Of a DNA stretch of 64,000 bases, positions 1 through 11,869 are shown piece after piece (position 1 is the first letter of the stretch; each line of letters starts with the position of its first letter). The translations under genes were made by a program, and so were the position numbers. The stretch spans positions 206,845,231 through 206,909,230 of the forward strand of contig CM060912.1 in the NCBI GenBank assembly GCA_030737875.1, given 5' to 3'. Source of the stretch: Allium sativum. Its lineage: Eukaryota; Streptophyta; Magnoliopsida; Asparagales; Amaryllidaceae. Under the pieces are notes generated by a model. The model worked only from the letters and a program-made list of their open reading frames with translations, did no database searches and was not told where the DNA came from.

Positions 1-605
1 TCGACAACTCACTTCGAATAACTAATATTCGATTAACTCACTTTCGAGTAACTCTATTCAATTAACTCTATTCAATAACTCTAATCAATTAACTCTAATT
101 GATTAACTCTATTTGATTAACTCTAATCGATAACTCTAATTGATTTGCTCTATTCGATTAACTCTAATCGATAACTCCCATTTGACTAACACTATTCGAT
201 TAACTCCAATCGATTAAGTCTAATGAATTAACTCTAATCGATTAACTCTAATGAATTAACTCTATTGAATTAACTCTAATCGATTAACTCTTTTCGAATA
301 AACTATATTCGATAACTTCTTTTCTCTATTCGAATAACTATATTCGATTAACTCCTTTAACTTTATTCGAATAAACTATATTCGATTAACTCCTTTAACT
401 TTATTCGAATAAACTATATTCGATTAACTCCTTTCGAATAACTAATATTCGATAACTCACTTTGAATAACTAATATTCGATAACTCTTTCTCGAATAACC
501 AATATTCGATTAACTCCTTTTTCGAATAACCAATATTTGATAACTCTTTCTCGAATAACTAATATTCGACTAACACCTTTCTTTCGACTAACTCTAATTC
601 GATTA
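1..605. repeat. Degenerate AT-rich short tandem array
   Basis: Imperfect units built on the words TAACTCTAATCGAT and ATTAACTC repeat about every 12 to 18 bases from the window edge to about base 605. Toward the right the units change to AATATTCGATAACTC variants. The unit length and sequence drift, so this is a diverged minisatellite or satellite array rather than a simple microsatellite. The left end is cut by the window. Confidence 0.85.
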
Positions 606-864
606 ATTCTAATTCCATTTATAATCCTACTCACTTTCCAAATATTTTCTTTTATAGTTTTATTTATTTTCTAAATAAATATTCCTTTTATCTTTCTATT
701 TATTCAACAAATATTTCCTTTTCAATCCTATTTATTTATCAAATAAATATTTCCTTTTCACTTTCTACTCCTCCTCCTCTTCTTATATTCTCAATTTCCA
801 CAAGCTCTATTGCTGATCTAAACTCCGATCAGCTAGCCAATCAGGCTACCTTCTTGAGCTTGCC
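606..864. other. AT-rich stretch without a recognised gene
   Basis: Pyrimidine-rich and AT-rich sequence lies between the tandem array and the CSC1-like pseudogene. A phrase containing CCAATCAGGCTACC occurs twice (about 836 and 875), so the 5' edge of the pseudogene may carry a small local duplication. No coding segment was recognised. Confidence 0.5.
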
Positions 865-1572
865 AAAGCTGTACCCAATCAGGCTACCTTTTTTATCACT
901 TATGTTTTGACATCTGGTTGGACAAGCTTATCATCCAAAATAATTCAAATCTTTGCTTTGATATGCAATTTCGTAAGGAGATTTGTATTAAGAAAGGAGG
1001 ATGATATGGCTTTTGTATTGTCATTCCCTTATCACACTGAAGTTCCTAGGGTTCTTCTTTTAGGGCTGTTTGGTTTCACATGTGCAATATTAGCACCTTT
1101 GATTTTACCTTTTTACCAGTGTTTTTCTTTTTCTTGCTTGGTTATGTTGTGTATCGGAATCAGATTATTAATGCGTACATTCCGAAGTATGAAAGTTGAG
1201 GACAATTAAGGCCATTTTCACACAACACAATAATATTCTCTTTAGTTTCGGCACAAATTAGTTGTGGGTGTTTTCGGAATCAAGAAATCTTCGGTTGCTT
1301 CTGGCTTCATCATCCCTCTTCTGATATGCACCTTTCTTTTTATTGAATATTACAGGCAACGTTTTCTTCCTGTTTTCAAGAATTTTTCTGCCTAGGATAA
1401 AATGGACACTGATATTAGAGATCAAGATAACGTAACAACGAATGAAATTCATCAATAGCTGCTATCATCTTATTGCCAATTTTCACCTGATTTTAGTAGG
1501 AATAAGTGCGAAGAAGATGAGAATTCAAGTATTGTCACGGAAGAAGAAGCCGATGTGGAAGATATAGATTGA
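865..1572 (+). pseudogene. CSC1-like (RXW8/HYP1-type) membrane channel, 3' fragment, broken
   Basis: The translated pieces match the C-terminal part of plant CSC1/OSCA-like hyperosmolality-gated calcium channels of the RXW8/HYP1 branch, from memory of the family. Recognisable pieces in order are FFITYVLTSGWTSLSS, FPYHTEVPRVLL, LGLFGFTCAILAPLILPF, YRNQIINAYIPKYES, HNTIIFSL, VFGIKKSSVASGFIIPLL, EYYRQRFLPVFKN and a hydrophilic tail ending EEEADVEDID before a stop. The family protein has about 10 or more membrane segments; only the last few remain. The reading frame shifts near 1145 and again near 1255, with stops near 1200 and after FKNFSA, so no channel can be made. The fragment appears intronless here. 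The 5' two thirds of the gene is absent from the window. The family call is firm; the subfamily is an inference. Confidence 0.8.
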
Positions 1573-2181
1573 TTTTTGAAACGAAAGAAATTGAAGAATT
1601 GAAGATGGAACAAGAACATTTTATGTAATATATTAAGCTGGTCCATCACTCCTTTTTATATGTGATGAAATGTGGAATTTTTATGTAGTGCAAGTAATAT
1701 ATGACTACCCCAAACTAAGGAATGGGAGAAGGCAAGCAAGCCACGAAGAAAAAACTTTATAATTCGACGGTTCATTTATCCAAAAAAAGAAGAAACCGAA
1801 GATAACGTTCGATTCCATATTCGCTTAGAAAATTTCCAAAAGAGTCGTTTATGGGCAATTTACTTGATTTGGGAAAGTTAAGACACACAATAACCTGCTA
1901 TAAAAGATTACTGGGATCAATATGGAAAGGGGCCCCCAAAATTGGGATTAACTAAAAATAATCCAAAATCTAAATTAATATGGGAAGACACGTAAAACTT
2001 GGGATTGATCGTGTCAATTTATCCTTCAAAATACAACATGTCTCTAGTTTTTCCTATAAATTACATATGAAAGGTAAAAGTAATTAGAGGAAAAATGAAA
2101 TTAGATTCACCTTTATATTCTCAATGATGAAAATAATATGTATGTAGTTAAAATTCCATAAAACTAGACTTGAAAAACTCA
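1573..2181. other. AT-rich stretch, no gene seen
   Basis: Downstream flank of the CSC1-like pseudogene, possibly including its old 3' untranslated region. No coding or repeat signal was recognised. Confidence 0.5.
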
Positions 2182-2190
2182 AAACTTGAT

Positions 2191-4465
2191 CTGGAAACTA
2201 ATGACAAGGACAATCGGCTTTAATAATTTATCCACAAGGACACGCGCTTAAAAATTTATCCAAAAGGACATAACCCTAAAAATTTCCATCGCTCATTCCT
2301 CTCTTTCGATTTCGTACAATGAAATCATCTCAACTGAAAATCGAATGAAAACAAATCCGCGGCATCTCCTACAGTCGAACGTCGAAAATCAATCGAAACA
2401 GCAAAATTCGGCACCAAATCGATCTCAAAAATCAACCTCGACTAAATTTTTTGTTGTTGCTATAATCATTATAATTTAATGTTCATTTTTGCCGATTAGG
2501 TTTTTTATTTCGCAAGGTGATTCATGGTTTTTTATGTTCTCCAATTTTAATGATAGGCTATTCAGCAGTTGGGTGTCAGTTTTATATTTTTTTAGGGATC
2601 ATTTTTGTTTATTTAACACTGTTTTATATTCGTTTGTTAGGTTTTTAATGTTGTATTTATTTCGTTGTTGTATCGTTGCATTATCTATGTGTTACAGTCA
2701 AACTTATTTCATTATAATCAACCAAACTGTGATGTAACATTTTTTGCATTAGTTCTAGTTTTAAAATAGTTTAGCAGTTTTTAGGTATCAGTTTGCTATT
2801 TTTTTAGGTATCAGTTTTCTTGTATTGATAGTGTTATGTTGTTTTGTTTATAGTTTTGGTGCTATTTTACTTTTGTTCTTGTACTACTACATCAGTTTTG
2901 CTACTCAAACGAATTTATTTCATTTCAAACAATAAAGTGTGATTCAAACATTTTCTGTGTTACTTTTGTCATTAAATATTATAACAGTTTTTAGGTATCG
3001 GTTTTATATTTTTTTAAGGTATCATTTTTATGGCTTAGTGTATGAGAACTGTGGCAAGTAGGTAGATTTGTGTTGTTTGCTTTGGTAATTGACTTATTTT
3101 GATACACAACATTAATTCTAACTGATACTCACTAATTAAAAAAACCACCTATTCAATTCAAATCTCACAAAAATAATATTTATTCTCAATAATACCTACT
3201 GATTAAAAAAAAAAATATCAACCAATTCAATTCAATTATCACAAAAATGAGATTATTCTCAGTAATACACAATAATACCCACTTGTACCATATGATACCT
3301 ACAATGATACATAACTGATTTAATAGGATACATTGTTTTCCTACACAATCTAAGTACATAGACACTATTCCCCATTCCAAGCATGCATTTACTTTTACTT
3401 GTACTCAATCCAGTCTTGAATTCAAGTAAATTCCAGTAGCATGCAGTATCTGCAAGTATTTCATACACAATCAAAACTTATACCAACATAATACTATAAA
3501 TTCAACTAGAAAATATAAAATTGATACCTAAAAAAAAAATATAAAAATGACACCTAAAAACTGCTATGATGTAAATTCAACTAGAAAATATAAAATTAAT
3601 ACCTAAAAAAATATAAAACTGATACCTAAAAACTGCTATGATGTAAATTCAACTACAAAATATAAAACTGATACCTAAAAAAATTATAAAACTGATACCT
3701 AAAAACTGTTATGATGTAAATTCAACTAAAAAATATAAAACTGATACCTACAAAAATATAAAACTGGTACCTAAACAAATATAGAACTGATACCTAAAAA
3801 CTGCTATGATATTTTAAAGAAAAACTAATACAAAAAATGTTTACATCCCACTTTGATTGATTAAAATGACATAATTTCGATTGAGTTGCAAATCTAATAC
3901 AACAATACAAGTACAAAACTGATATCGCACCATAATTATAAAGACAAAAGCATAACACTGTTAATTCAGGAAAACTGATACTTTAAAAAATAGTAAACTG
4001 ATACCTAAAAGTTGCTGCTAAATTCACAATCACAAAAAGTATTTTCCGTCGCTCAACTTTGTCATTCATCTCTCTCGTTCGATTTTCTACGAAGAATTAA
4101 CGAAATCAAAAATCACGAAATCATCTTTACTGCCTACCGAATCAAAATCCACGGCACCTTCATGAATCGACGAAGCCGATTGAAACGATAAAATTAGGCA
4201 AATCGAATAAATTGAGGAGCTCGAACGATTCTGAAGATGATTGAACGAGAGAGATGTTTGAAGATCAAATCATGGAGAAAAAACCGCGCTGGAGAAAAAT
4301 TGAACGAGAAAAAAATCACGTGAGATAGGAGCGACGAAGAAGAAACAGGGAAAGTGATTTAGAGAATTAAAATATAATTAATATATTGTCATTTTGGTTA
4401 AATTTTTAATGGGATGTCCTTATGAATAAAATAACCTTAATTTTGTCCTTGTTGTTAATTGTCCC
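2191..4465. mobile_element. MULE-like DNA element with imperfect TIRs and 9-bp TSD
   Basis: The left end (CTGGAAACTAATGACAAGGAC) and the reverse complement of the right end (GGGACAATTAACAACAAGGAC) align over their whole length, and similarity continues inward for roughly 80 bases. Flanking 9-mers AAACTTGAT (2182-2190) and AAATTAGAT (4466-4474) match at 7 of 9 positions, as expected for an aged Mutator-type target duplication. Subterminal blocks at about 2280-2430 and 4045-4190 share words such as CGAAATCATC and CGGCA. The middle carries inverted tandem arrays built on GATACCTAAAAACTG. I saw no transposase, so it looks non-autonomous. A Mutator-superfamily placement is an inference from TIR and TSD length. 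Confidence 0.6.
3490..3800. repeat. About four copies of a 72-75 bp tandem unit
   Basis: The word TTCAACTA starts at 3501, near 3576, near 3648 and at 3721. The spacing units also share GATACCTAAAAACTGCTATGAT and AAAATATAAAACTGATACC. The same words appear in reverse complement at about 2755-3020, so the element has inverted repeat arms. Confidence 0.8.
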
Positions 4466-4474
4466 AAATTAGAT

Positions 4475-5653
4475 TCAGAAAGAACTGAATAGTGCATCTA
4501 AAAGCATATTTGAAGCTTAAGGGAAAAAATAAGATTTGAAAGAGTGGACCCATTAGAACCGAAATGCAGACACGATGAAATTAGGAAACAAACCTAGAAG
4601 TATGATTCAAGAATTATGAAATATAAAATAAATGTAGAACAAATCCAATGAATCAAGAATTCTTAAATATGGAATAATTGCCGAACAAATCTAGAGATAT
4701 ATGAATTAAGAATTCCTATATAAAAATTAGTTATAGAATAAATTTAGAAAGGTAGATTTAAAAAAGTTCAATTTTGGATGCGAAAAAACTATAATAGCTC
4801 TACGTGTTATAACCGGAAAATGATAAGAAACTATTAAAAAAAAGAAAAAAGGACAATTTTTTCATTAACTATATGAAATACAATACAAATGAGTTGTTTG
4901 TATACGGACTCTTTATGCAGTAAAGATTAAAATAGTGTCGTATGACATTTAACATGTCCATCCTTAATAAATTTACTTATAATATAATACTACGAAGGTT
5001 AGTTAGCATTATTACGACCATTTAGTGATAAGTACTCCATTCAATTAGATTGATGTAGTGGACTTAAGTCCGTTGCATTATCTAATGTCAAATATGAAAT
5101 TAGTCTGGGAGGCTGAAAGGCATCCGAAGAACTAGACCTTATCCCCTTCTTTATCACTGGCGCCTACGAATGATTAACAACAATAGGGCAAAGAGAAAAA
5201 AAAGCCTATTTTAAATGCCGCCTTCAAAACTTGTTAGAAAATAAGCATTTCTTTCGATATAGTGACATCTTATATTTGCACAATTTGAAATTGTAAAAAG
5301 CATTAATAAAAAAAGGAAAAATTTATGTGTAATTTCACTGCGTACATAAATTCATGCTTTAACACTTTAAAACTGCACAACTATACATCCAAACTTACGG
5401 AAAAAGATATATATCCAGACTGAATTCATAATAAATATATTCATTTCAACGATCGAAATGATAAATATCAAAGAGACTCGAGTTCTAATATCATTGTTTG
5501 CACCAGTTTAAAAGGGAAGATTAATAATTTAATACCATTCAAAATAACCTACAAAACTTCGTCCATGATAAGTGTACTATTAGTTGACCTAGCAGCAAAA
5601 CTGCCATAGAGAATAAAACGAGTTCAACACAAATTCTTCAATCAAATAATACA
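4475..5653. other. AT-rich intergenic stretch, no gene seen
   Basis: No coding segment or transposon end was recognised. Stop codons are dense in all frames. Confidence 0.5.
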
Positions 5654-5815
5654 TCATGCAGCCGGAGCACAGTCGTAGTCTCCATTATCGTCGTCATCGT
5701 CTCCTTCCATTCTCTTCATCTTGTTTCGCTTTCCATTACTTATGAACTTTTTGGTACGAGCGGGATAACATTCTTCGCACATAGGGTTGAGGATCATGGC
5801 ATCATCTGCAACCAT
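5654..5815 (-). CDS. Possible terminal exon of an unrecognised gene (53 residues)
   Basis: A minus-strand open segment of 53 codons has gene-like composition in an otherwise stop-rich region. It contains a Cys pair in PMCEEC, a basic stretch (KRNKMKRM), an acidic run (GDDDDDNGDYD) and ends CAPAA before TGA at 5654-5656. An AG acceptor-like sequence (GGTTGCAG) lies 9 codons or fewer from the ATG, so the segment may instead be a last exon beginning just inside. I do not recognise the protein. The next minus-strand segments upstream show no clear partner exon. It may be a real small gene end, a relic, or chance. Confidence 0.3.
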   Translation of the reverse strand: MVADDAMILNPMCEECYPARTKKFISNGKRNKMKRMEGDDDDDNGDYDCAPAA

Positions 5816-7182
5816 TATCTACTATATTAGGCAAGTCTTTATGAAATTGATTGCGAAAAGAAAATATGGATATTGAAAGCTTGTGCTATGATGCTTAATA
5901 ATAGGAGTAAGTCGTGTGCATGTCTTGTTCGGCAGACGCGAAGCACACATATTGCGGTTGAGGACACTAGCCAAGAGTGTGCAATGCATGCATTGGAAAT
6001 GAGATCTGGAAAAGAAGTGCCACACACACACTTAAAATGGCCCCTCGGTTAGTATGGGAATCTCCATTTGTAAAGGGACTGGATTAGTGGATTTTCTTTT
6101 CAAAGAGGCCCTCAGCTCCTAACTCCTAACTTAAGTATTTGTTACAAAGTACAGAGTTCTAGATGCTAGATGAATTTTCAACTCTTGCTTATGTACCATT
6201 TTCTATTGCTTTGACTTAATTAGCACGGCCATTTTTATATGCTTGATGATTAATAGTTGGTCTAGACTCCAAATTATTACCATATGTGTGGTGAGGAGCT
6301 AAGAAATATATGGAACGACTGTCAATATTCTTTTGATAGTTCAATGTTATGGTTTGATTCTTTTCATCTACAGAATGTATGTGTTTCATGTTTGTGAAAT
6401 ATAGATCAACTTTCACTCTGGTCGAGCAAGCGAAATCTAACCGCAAAGCCATGTCCTCTGATGTTTTTAATACATACATGATCACCAAAACGCCATTTCC
6501 TTATTTGACATCAGACTTTTATTTATATCCTCTATTAACCCACATTCATGTCCATTAAAACAAAATGTATGTTTAATTTCTTAGTCCCCCTTCATATCCA
6601 TTAAAACAAATTATGCGCGTATCCTAATTGTAGAACCTTCCAACCTTGGTTCTGCACAGACTTCACATTTTCAAATTGCAAATTAATCTCTGATGCAAAT
6701 GTAATCAAAAGTAAAGGAAAAAAAAAATTAAAAAAATCTGACTAAACCTATTTGTGTCATCAAGTATATATAACATTGTACAATTATTTTCTATTGGCTA
6801 TGCTCACGATCATGTTCCACGTATGAAGGGACAATGAAAACATGTACAAAGAAAGTTGCTTATGTCTTAAGATAATCAAGTACAAAACTTTTGGTCATTT
6901 TTAGTTAGATTAGAAGTGAATGGCTTGTCCCTGATGAGTTGATGGCAATGATTTCATCCAATAAAATACATCAAGGATATATTTAAACTTATTTCCACAA
7001 GTGGATTTCAAATACTAGATTCAACGTTTGCAATACCTTTGATCAAAAATATAGAAAATACTTATAATGAAACCTACAATTTAGGACCGAATTTCAAGAA
7101 CTCTACATATTCCTGAATGTCCATCAAGATAAAAATAAAAAAATTAGTTCCCTTGTAACAATTTAAATATATTAATCAGCAT
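5816..7182. other. AT-rich stretch, no gene seen
   Basis: Several short open frames occur on the minus strand (for example 6216-6488), but they show no recognisable domain or codon character. The stretch ends at the outer CACTA insertion site. Confidence 0.5.
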
Positions 7183-7632
7183 ATTCACTACTAGATGAAC
7201 AGTCCATTCCAACGCCGCATTTCCAACGGCCGCCAATGGCTACTAAATGACCGTTGGAAGCCCTTGGAATCGATAGAACAAAGACCGTTGGCGGCCATTG
7301 GAAATTTTCCAGCATATGTTCCAGAGAGCACGACCTGCTGCTCATTTTCTAAATCCACTTCTCCAAATTTGATTTCGCCTCCTTTCTACCATCTCACCTT
7401 CGTCAATTTCGGTTCCTCCACCCCAACAACCACCACAAGCACCTCCGGCATCATCTACAACCTTCTCCAACCTGTCTCCATCCTTGTTGCTCCAGGAATT
7501 AGGTAATCTTCGTAAACCTAATTTTTAGGTTTTCAATTAGTTTCGGGTTTAATATGGATTTTACATGATTCCTAGTTGTTTGTATAGGTATGTTACATCA
7601 TGTTACTCCCTAACTGTTATTGTTATCACCGT

Positions 7633-7751
7633 ATTGGGTCGAATTTTTAAGTTGAATTGGGTTGAATCGTTAAGTTGAATTGGGTTGAATTGTTAAGTTG
7701 AATTAAGTTGAACTGGGTTGAATTGTTAAGTTGAATTGGGTTGAATTGTTA
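7633..7751. repeat. Minisatellite on GTTGAATTGGGTTGAATTGTTAA
   Basis: About five imperfect copies of a 23-base unit alternate GGGTTGAAT and GTTAAGTTGAAT. It lies just inside the left subterminal zone of the outer CACTA element. Confidence 0.85.
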
Positions 7752-9725
7752 GCAATTTATAATCTTATTGGATTGGTTAGTGTGTAGATTTAAAATGGTA
7801 AAATTAGTATAAGATTTTTTATGTTGAAATTATAGTTTTAAATTAGTATAAAATAAAGTTGTAAGAAAATTTTTATGACTGAAATAAAAGAAAATATAAA
7901 TTAAAAATAGTTTTGCATAAAGAAAAAATATTTTTTTATGTACAAGTTCAGTATTATCAGAATATGTTGCAACTTTTTTTTAATTCACTTTGTAATATTC
8001 AGTGTCTTAATCAATTTGTTATGAATGTTTTTATCTTATATTGTTTTTATTTTTGTGGAAATGAAATGTTCATTCTTCACTATACATTGAAGATGTAATA
8101 ATTTTTAATGTTTGCAACCAAAATACTAGGTCAGATAATATCAAATATCATTACCATTCAATTGTTAATACAAATTAATTTCTTTCAATTTCGACTGGAT
8201 TGAGTTTAGAGAAATTATTAAATCATGTTTAAAGAAAAATATACTCAAAATATTCATGTTTTATAGCACTACAGCAAATTGACCATATCACAACGGTGGA
8301 AAATAGTTGTAAAAGACTTTTTACAACGGTGGAGCCACCGTCGTCTATTAAGAAGTTGCAATAGACTAAATTCTTTCATAACTTTTTCGCACCGTTGTGA
8401 AATGTATATTTTATAACTGTTTTCCACCGTTGTAGTAATACATATTACAACAGTTTTGCATTGTTGTAGTAATACGTATTACAACTTTTTTCCACCGTTG
8501 TAGTAATTCCTACTACAATTGTTATGCATCGTCAAAGCAGTATAACGTTTACGAATATTTCTGTCAGTTATAATACACTTTACTACAACTATAGTTGAAT
8601 ACATTTTGCAAATGCAACAACAGCTGAATAAACAGAAAACAAACTAATATAAATTCAAAGCATCGGTTCCATTTATATATAAAAAAGGTTACAACTTTAT
8701 ATTCAAAATACAAAACTAAGGAATCATACATAATCCATACTGAACCACATTCCATAATTTCAATGCCTCATCCCCTGCGTTTCATTCAATGATTGTTCAT
8801 GTATCACATCAGACAATTCAACTCATGCCCCTTCTACAACTATAATCTCATCAGCTGCTTTGCTACTCCATCTTCACTACCATAAGATCTGTCATCTCAA
8901 ACACAAACAAGCACCGCACATTTCATCAACCATCCATCCAACAACAGAAAAACAGAAGAAGTAACTATAAGCATGTCATTAGGGACTCTAGTTGCATAAG
9001 ACAAGTCACCAAGAGCCCATGCCTCTCTCACTTCAGCCTCCGTTTTGCATAAAATTTTCTTTTTTTTATATAAAATACAATCAGAGGAGTCAAGAGTGAT
9101 AACTCTAATCCATAGCCAACAAAGAACCTGTTACTCAACACATTTACAACATTAGTTAGTCACATATGAAACGATATTAAAATTAGCGACTCGGGCAATT
9201 CTAGCCATCATCAAACCAAAGCTATTATTATGTAAATAAAATCTAAACTTTACATGTGTAGATGCATTGCAAATATTACCACATAATCAAAATTTTAAAC
9301 CAGGAGACATTATAGTTCCCACAAGATAGATGTTTTGATAAGCATCAAGTCTTTACCACATATTCGTCACCACATTATAGTTATGACAGGGATTCTATGC
9401 TAGACATTATACCAATCTAAGGAAACTCATAAGCAAATGGATGGATAAAAGAGAAAGTGAACAATACTTAAAAATATGAACATAGAGGGTGATAACTGTA
9501 TAGAAATTTTCCATTGTGGTTCCAACATCAGAAGGGGTTTTCACGTTTTGAGATTTCACTAGTATATGTTTCTTCTATAGTTTGAGGAAGAAAAAAAAAT
9601 GTATATGAACAATAATAAGTTGAATAAATCTGCTATGGATATCTATATAAAACCTGTCCAATAAACTGTGCTTAGAACCTGGGTTTTTAGAGCACCATCT
9701 TCCAAGAGAGGAGGCTACAACAAAC

Positions 9726-10091
9726 AAGTTCAAGTTCCCAAAATTCAAAATATCATTTGGGGTCAGGGCATCGGACGAATTTAAAATTTGGGGCGAACAT
9801 TACCTTTTCATGGAAACGGTGATCTTACCGGCATAGTCGAATCAAATACTGGGGGACAAAATATACGTGTGTCTGGAATCATTCACAAGTCTTTTATTGA
9901 AGTCAATGAGGAAGGAACTGACGCTGTTGCTGTGTCCGCAGTAGATGATATGGGTTATTCACTATATATTTGACCTTCTAGAGCCATTTGATTTTGTAGC
10001 TGATCATCCTTTTATCTTCCTGATCAAAGAGGAGAGGACTGGAGCTTTGCTTTTTACTGGCCATGTGGTTAATCCCTTGATATCTGAATGA
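9726..10091 (+). pseudogene. Serpin C-terminal fragment with reactive-centre region, frameshifted
   Basis: The translation contains the plant serpin hinge block HKSFIEVNEEGTDA with the preceding FPKFKISFG and GDLTGIVES segments. After a frameshift it contains [18 protein letters not shown] and [11 protein letters not shown], the conserved strands after the reactive-centre loop, before a TGA at 10089-10091. Serpins are protease inhibitors of about 390 residues; only about the last quarter is here. The hinge reads [11 protein letters not shown] where active serpins usually have a run of small residues, and the loop itself is damaged with a stop near 9973. The fragment lies inside the nested CACTA element, 185 bases before the DUF4283 reading frame, which suggests it was captured with the element. 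The family call is strong. Confidence 0.85.
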
Positions 10092-10275
10092 TTTCGTCCT
10101 AAATGAGGAAAGTATAAAATATACATGTTATCCTGGCATGGGCTTTTAAATCTAGAATAAATGAAGAAAGGTACGTTTACAAAAATGGCGGCTGTGCTTC
10201 TGACCTAATTTCAATTTCTTGGGCCTCCACTCTTCCCTCCCCATCTAATCTTCCGCCTGTCTTTCCTCTATTTCA

Positions 10276-11869
10276 ATGGCTAAGAACCGTAAGTCCAAGC
10301 CTCGTCTTCAATCATCAATTCTCACCAGGTCTGCCAGCCTCCGAACTCCTCTTTCGGTTTCAGATCCAGAATCCTTTTCTGGAGATGACGATCCTAAACC
10401 CCGTCCGCCTCCTGTTTATTCACATCCAGATTCGCACCCCCATAACTCTCTGCTTGCTGAAATCTATGCTGCTGGGCTATCTTCCATAAAACCGTCGTGT
10501 GCTGATAACTCGCCTATTTCCGCCATGCTACGTCAGGCTTTTTTGGTCACGCAACAACATGGTGTAGGCGCAAGTCACGCTTCCCCTGTTGTTGATATTG
10601 CAGATGGTTCTATTAGCACGCCAGCTATTTGTGTAAATGCTCCTAAAGCACCAAATCCCCTACAATGGAATTCACTTTTTTCTGCCTTGCCTAATGTCGC
10701 TGGTGAGTATGTCCCTGTAGATTTCAACATCATTGAAACAGAATTTGGATCCATTCCTCCTTCCGAATTACACATTAAAGCTGCTGTGTTCTGGAAGGAT
10801 CAGATTGTAGGTTTCTTTCTTGATTCCAAGATGCCAAATTTCAATTTGTTAAGTGCTTGTAGGAACTCATGGGGCATTCGGGCTAACTTGAGTTTAACAC
10901 ATGATGATGGATTATTCTACTTCAAATTCTCCTCTCCTGAGGAAAGGTTGCGAGTCCTAGAGGCAACTCCTTCCATTATTCGAGGTAAACCTTACATTGT
11001 TACCTCCTGGAGTGCGACGGTTGATAGGGTCAGAGAGCAAGTTCTTTCTATCTCGGTGTGGACTGAGTTCACCTGTGTTCCCTCTGTCCTTCAGACACTC
11101 TTAGGTCTTAATTGGTTGGCATGCCATATTGGAAAGCTAAAATGTTTTGATGCCAATACTGTAGCTAGGAAGAATCTAACCTTCGCTAGGACTTTGATTG
11201 ATATTAAGCCTGATAAGCCACTACCTGCTCAGATTAAAGTCCGTATTGTTAATCGCGAGTTTCTTGTGGATGTGAAGTACATATGGAAGTCATATATATG
11301 TGCAACCTATAAGTCCTTTGGTTACTTCTCTGATTCTTGTCCGTCTGCTACAAATGGTCCGCCTCTGGATAAGATTCCCCTCCTCGCCCTACTGTCAGTA
11401 TGTGGGTTTCTAAAGTGAAGAAAGTTGTGCCTGACATTGTTTCTTTGGATGATGAAGTTATCGTTGATGCAACGCCTATCGCGGACGTGGTGGCTGAGCC
11501 AGAGGATCCTACCTGTCAATCTTCTCATCATCTTGATCCAGATCCTGATTTATATTGGGCTCCTGAGGACAGAGCCTGGGTTCTTACACTTTCTGGCATG
11601 CGTCATGATTTTGAGTACTATTTTTATACTCTGGGCCTAGTTATTTCCGCCGCCTTTTTTATCAGCCTGTTGGGGGTGTCCTACAGCTTTGTGACGAGCG
11701 TGAGCTTGGTATGGATAACGCAATTATGCAGGATACTTCCTGGGACCGTAGCACCATTTTTTCTTCGGACTCCCCAAACTATGTGGAGGATTTGGTAAGA
11801 CGATTTGCTCATCATATTGCGATCATCACTCCTTTTGCGGGTACTTTCTATGACGAGGATTCTCCTTGA
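10276..11869 (+). pseudogene. DUF4283 / zinc-knuckle (LINE ORF1-like) coding region, frameshifted
   Basis: A 380-codon open segment starts at ATG 10276 and runs to 11418. Residues about 160-340 match the plant DUF4283 layout: AAVFWKDQIVGFFL, ACRNSWGIRANLSL, LFYFKFSSPEERLRVLE, YIVTSWS, SVWTEF, HIGKLKCFD, RKNLTFARTLIDI, PLPAQIKV and VKYIWKSYICATYKSFGYFSDSCP. The last block should be a CX2CX4HX4C zinc knuckle, but one Cys and the His are both Tyr, so metal binding is probably lost. Near 11395 the frame shifts and the tail continues as WVSKVKKVVPDIVSLDDE and onward, with another shift before 11798, ending near 11869. Such domains occur in LINE ORF1 proteins and in many stand-alone plant genes; no endonuclease or reverse transcriptase follows, so a captured gene fits better than a LINE here. 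Confidence 0.75.

Noticed and set aside
1..605. Possible CRISPR-like array
   Set aside because: Units are short, drifting and without unique spacers; it is a degenerate tandem array in plant DNA.
2489..2737. 82-codon hydrophobic frame
   Set aside because: It lies in T-rich repeat sequence of the MULE-like element and has no start context or homologue I recognise.
7195..7506. 103-codon frame at the left end of the outer CACTA
   Set aside because: It begins in subterminal repeats that are transposase-binding sequence, so the frame is coincidental.
10276..11869. Calling this region a LINE
   Set aside because: DUF4283 proteins resemble LINE ORF1, but no endonuclease or reverse transcriptase follows within the element.
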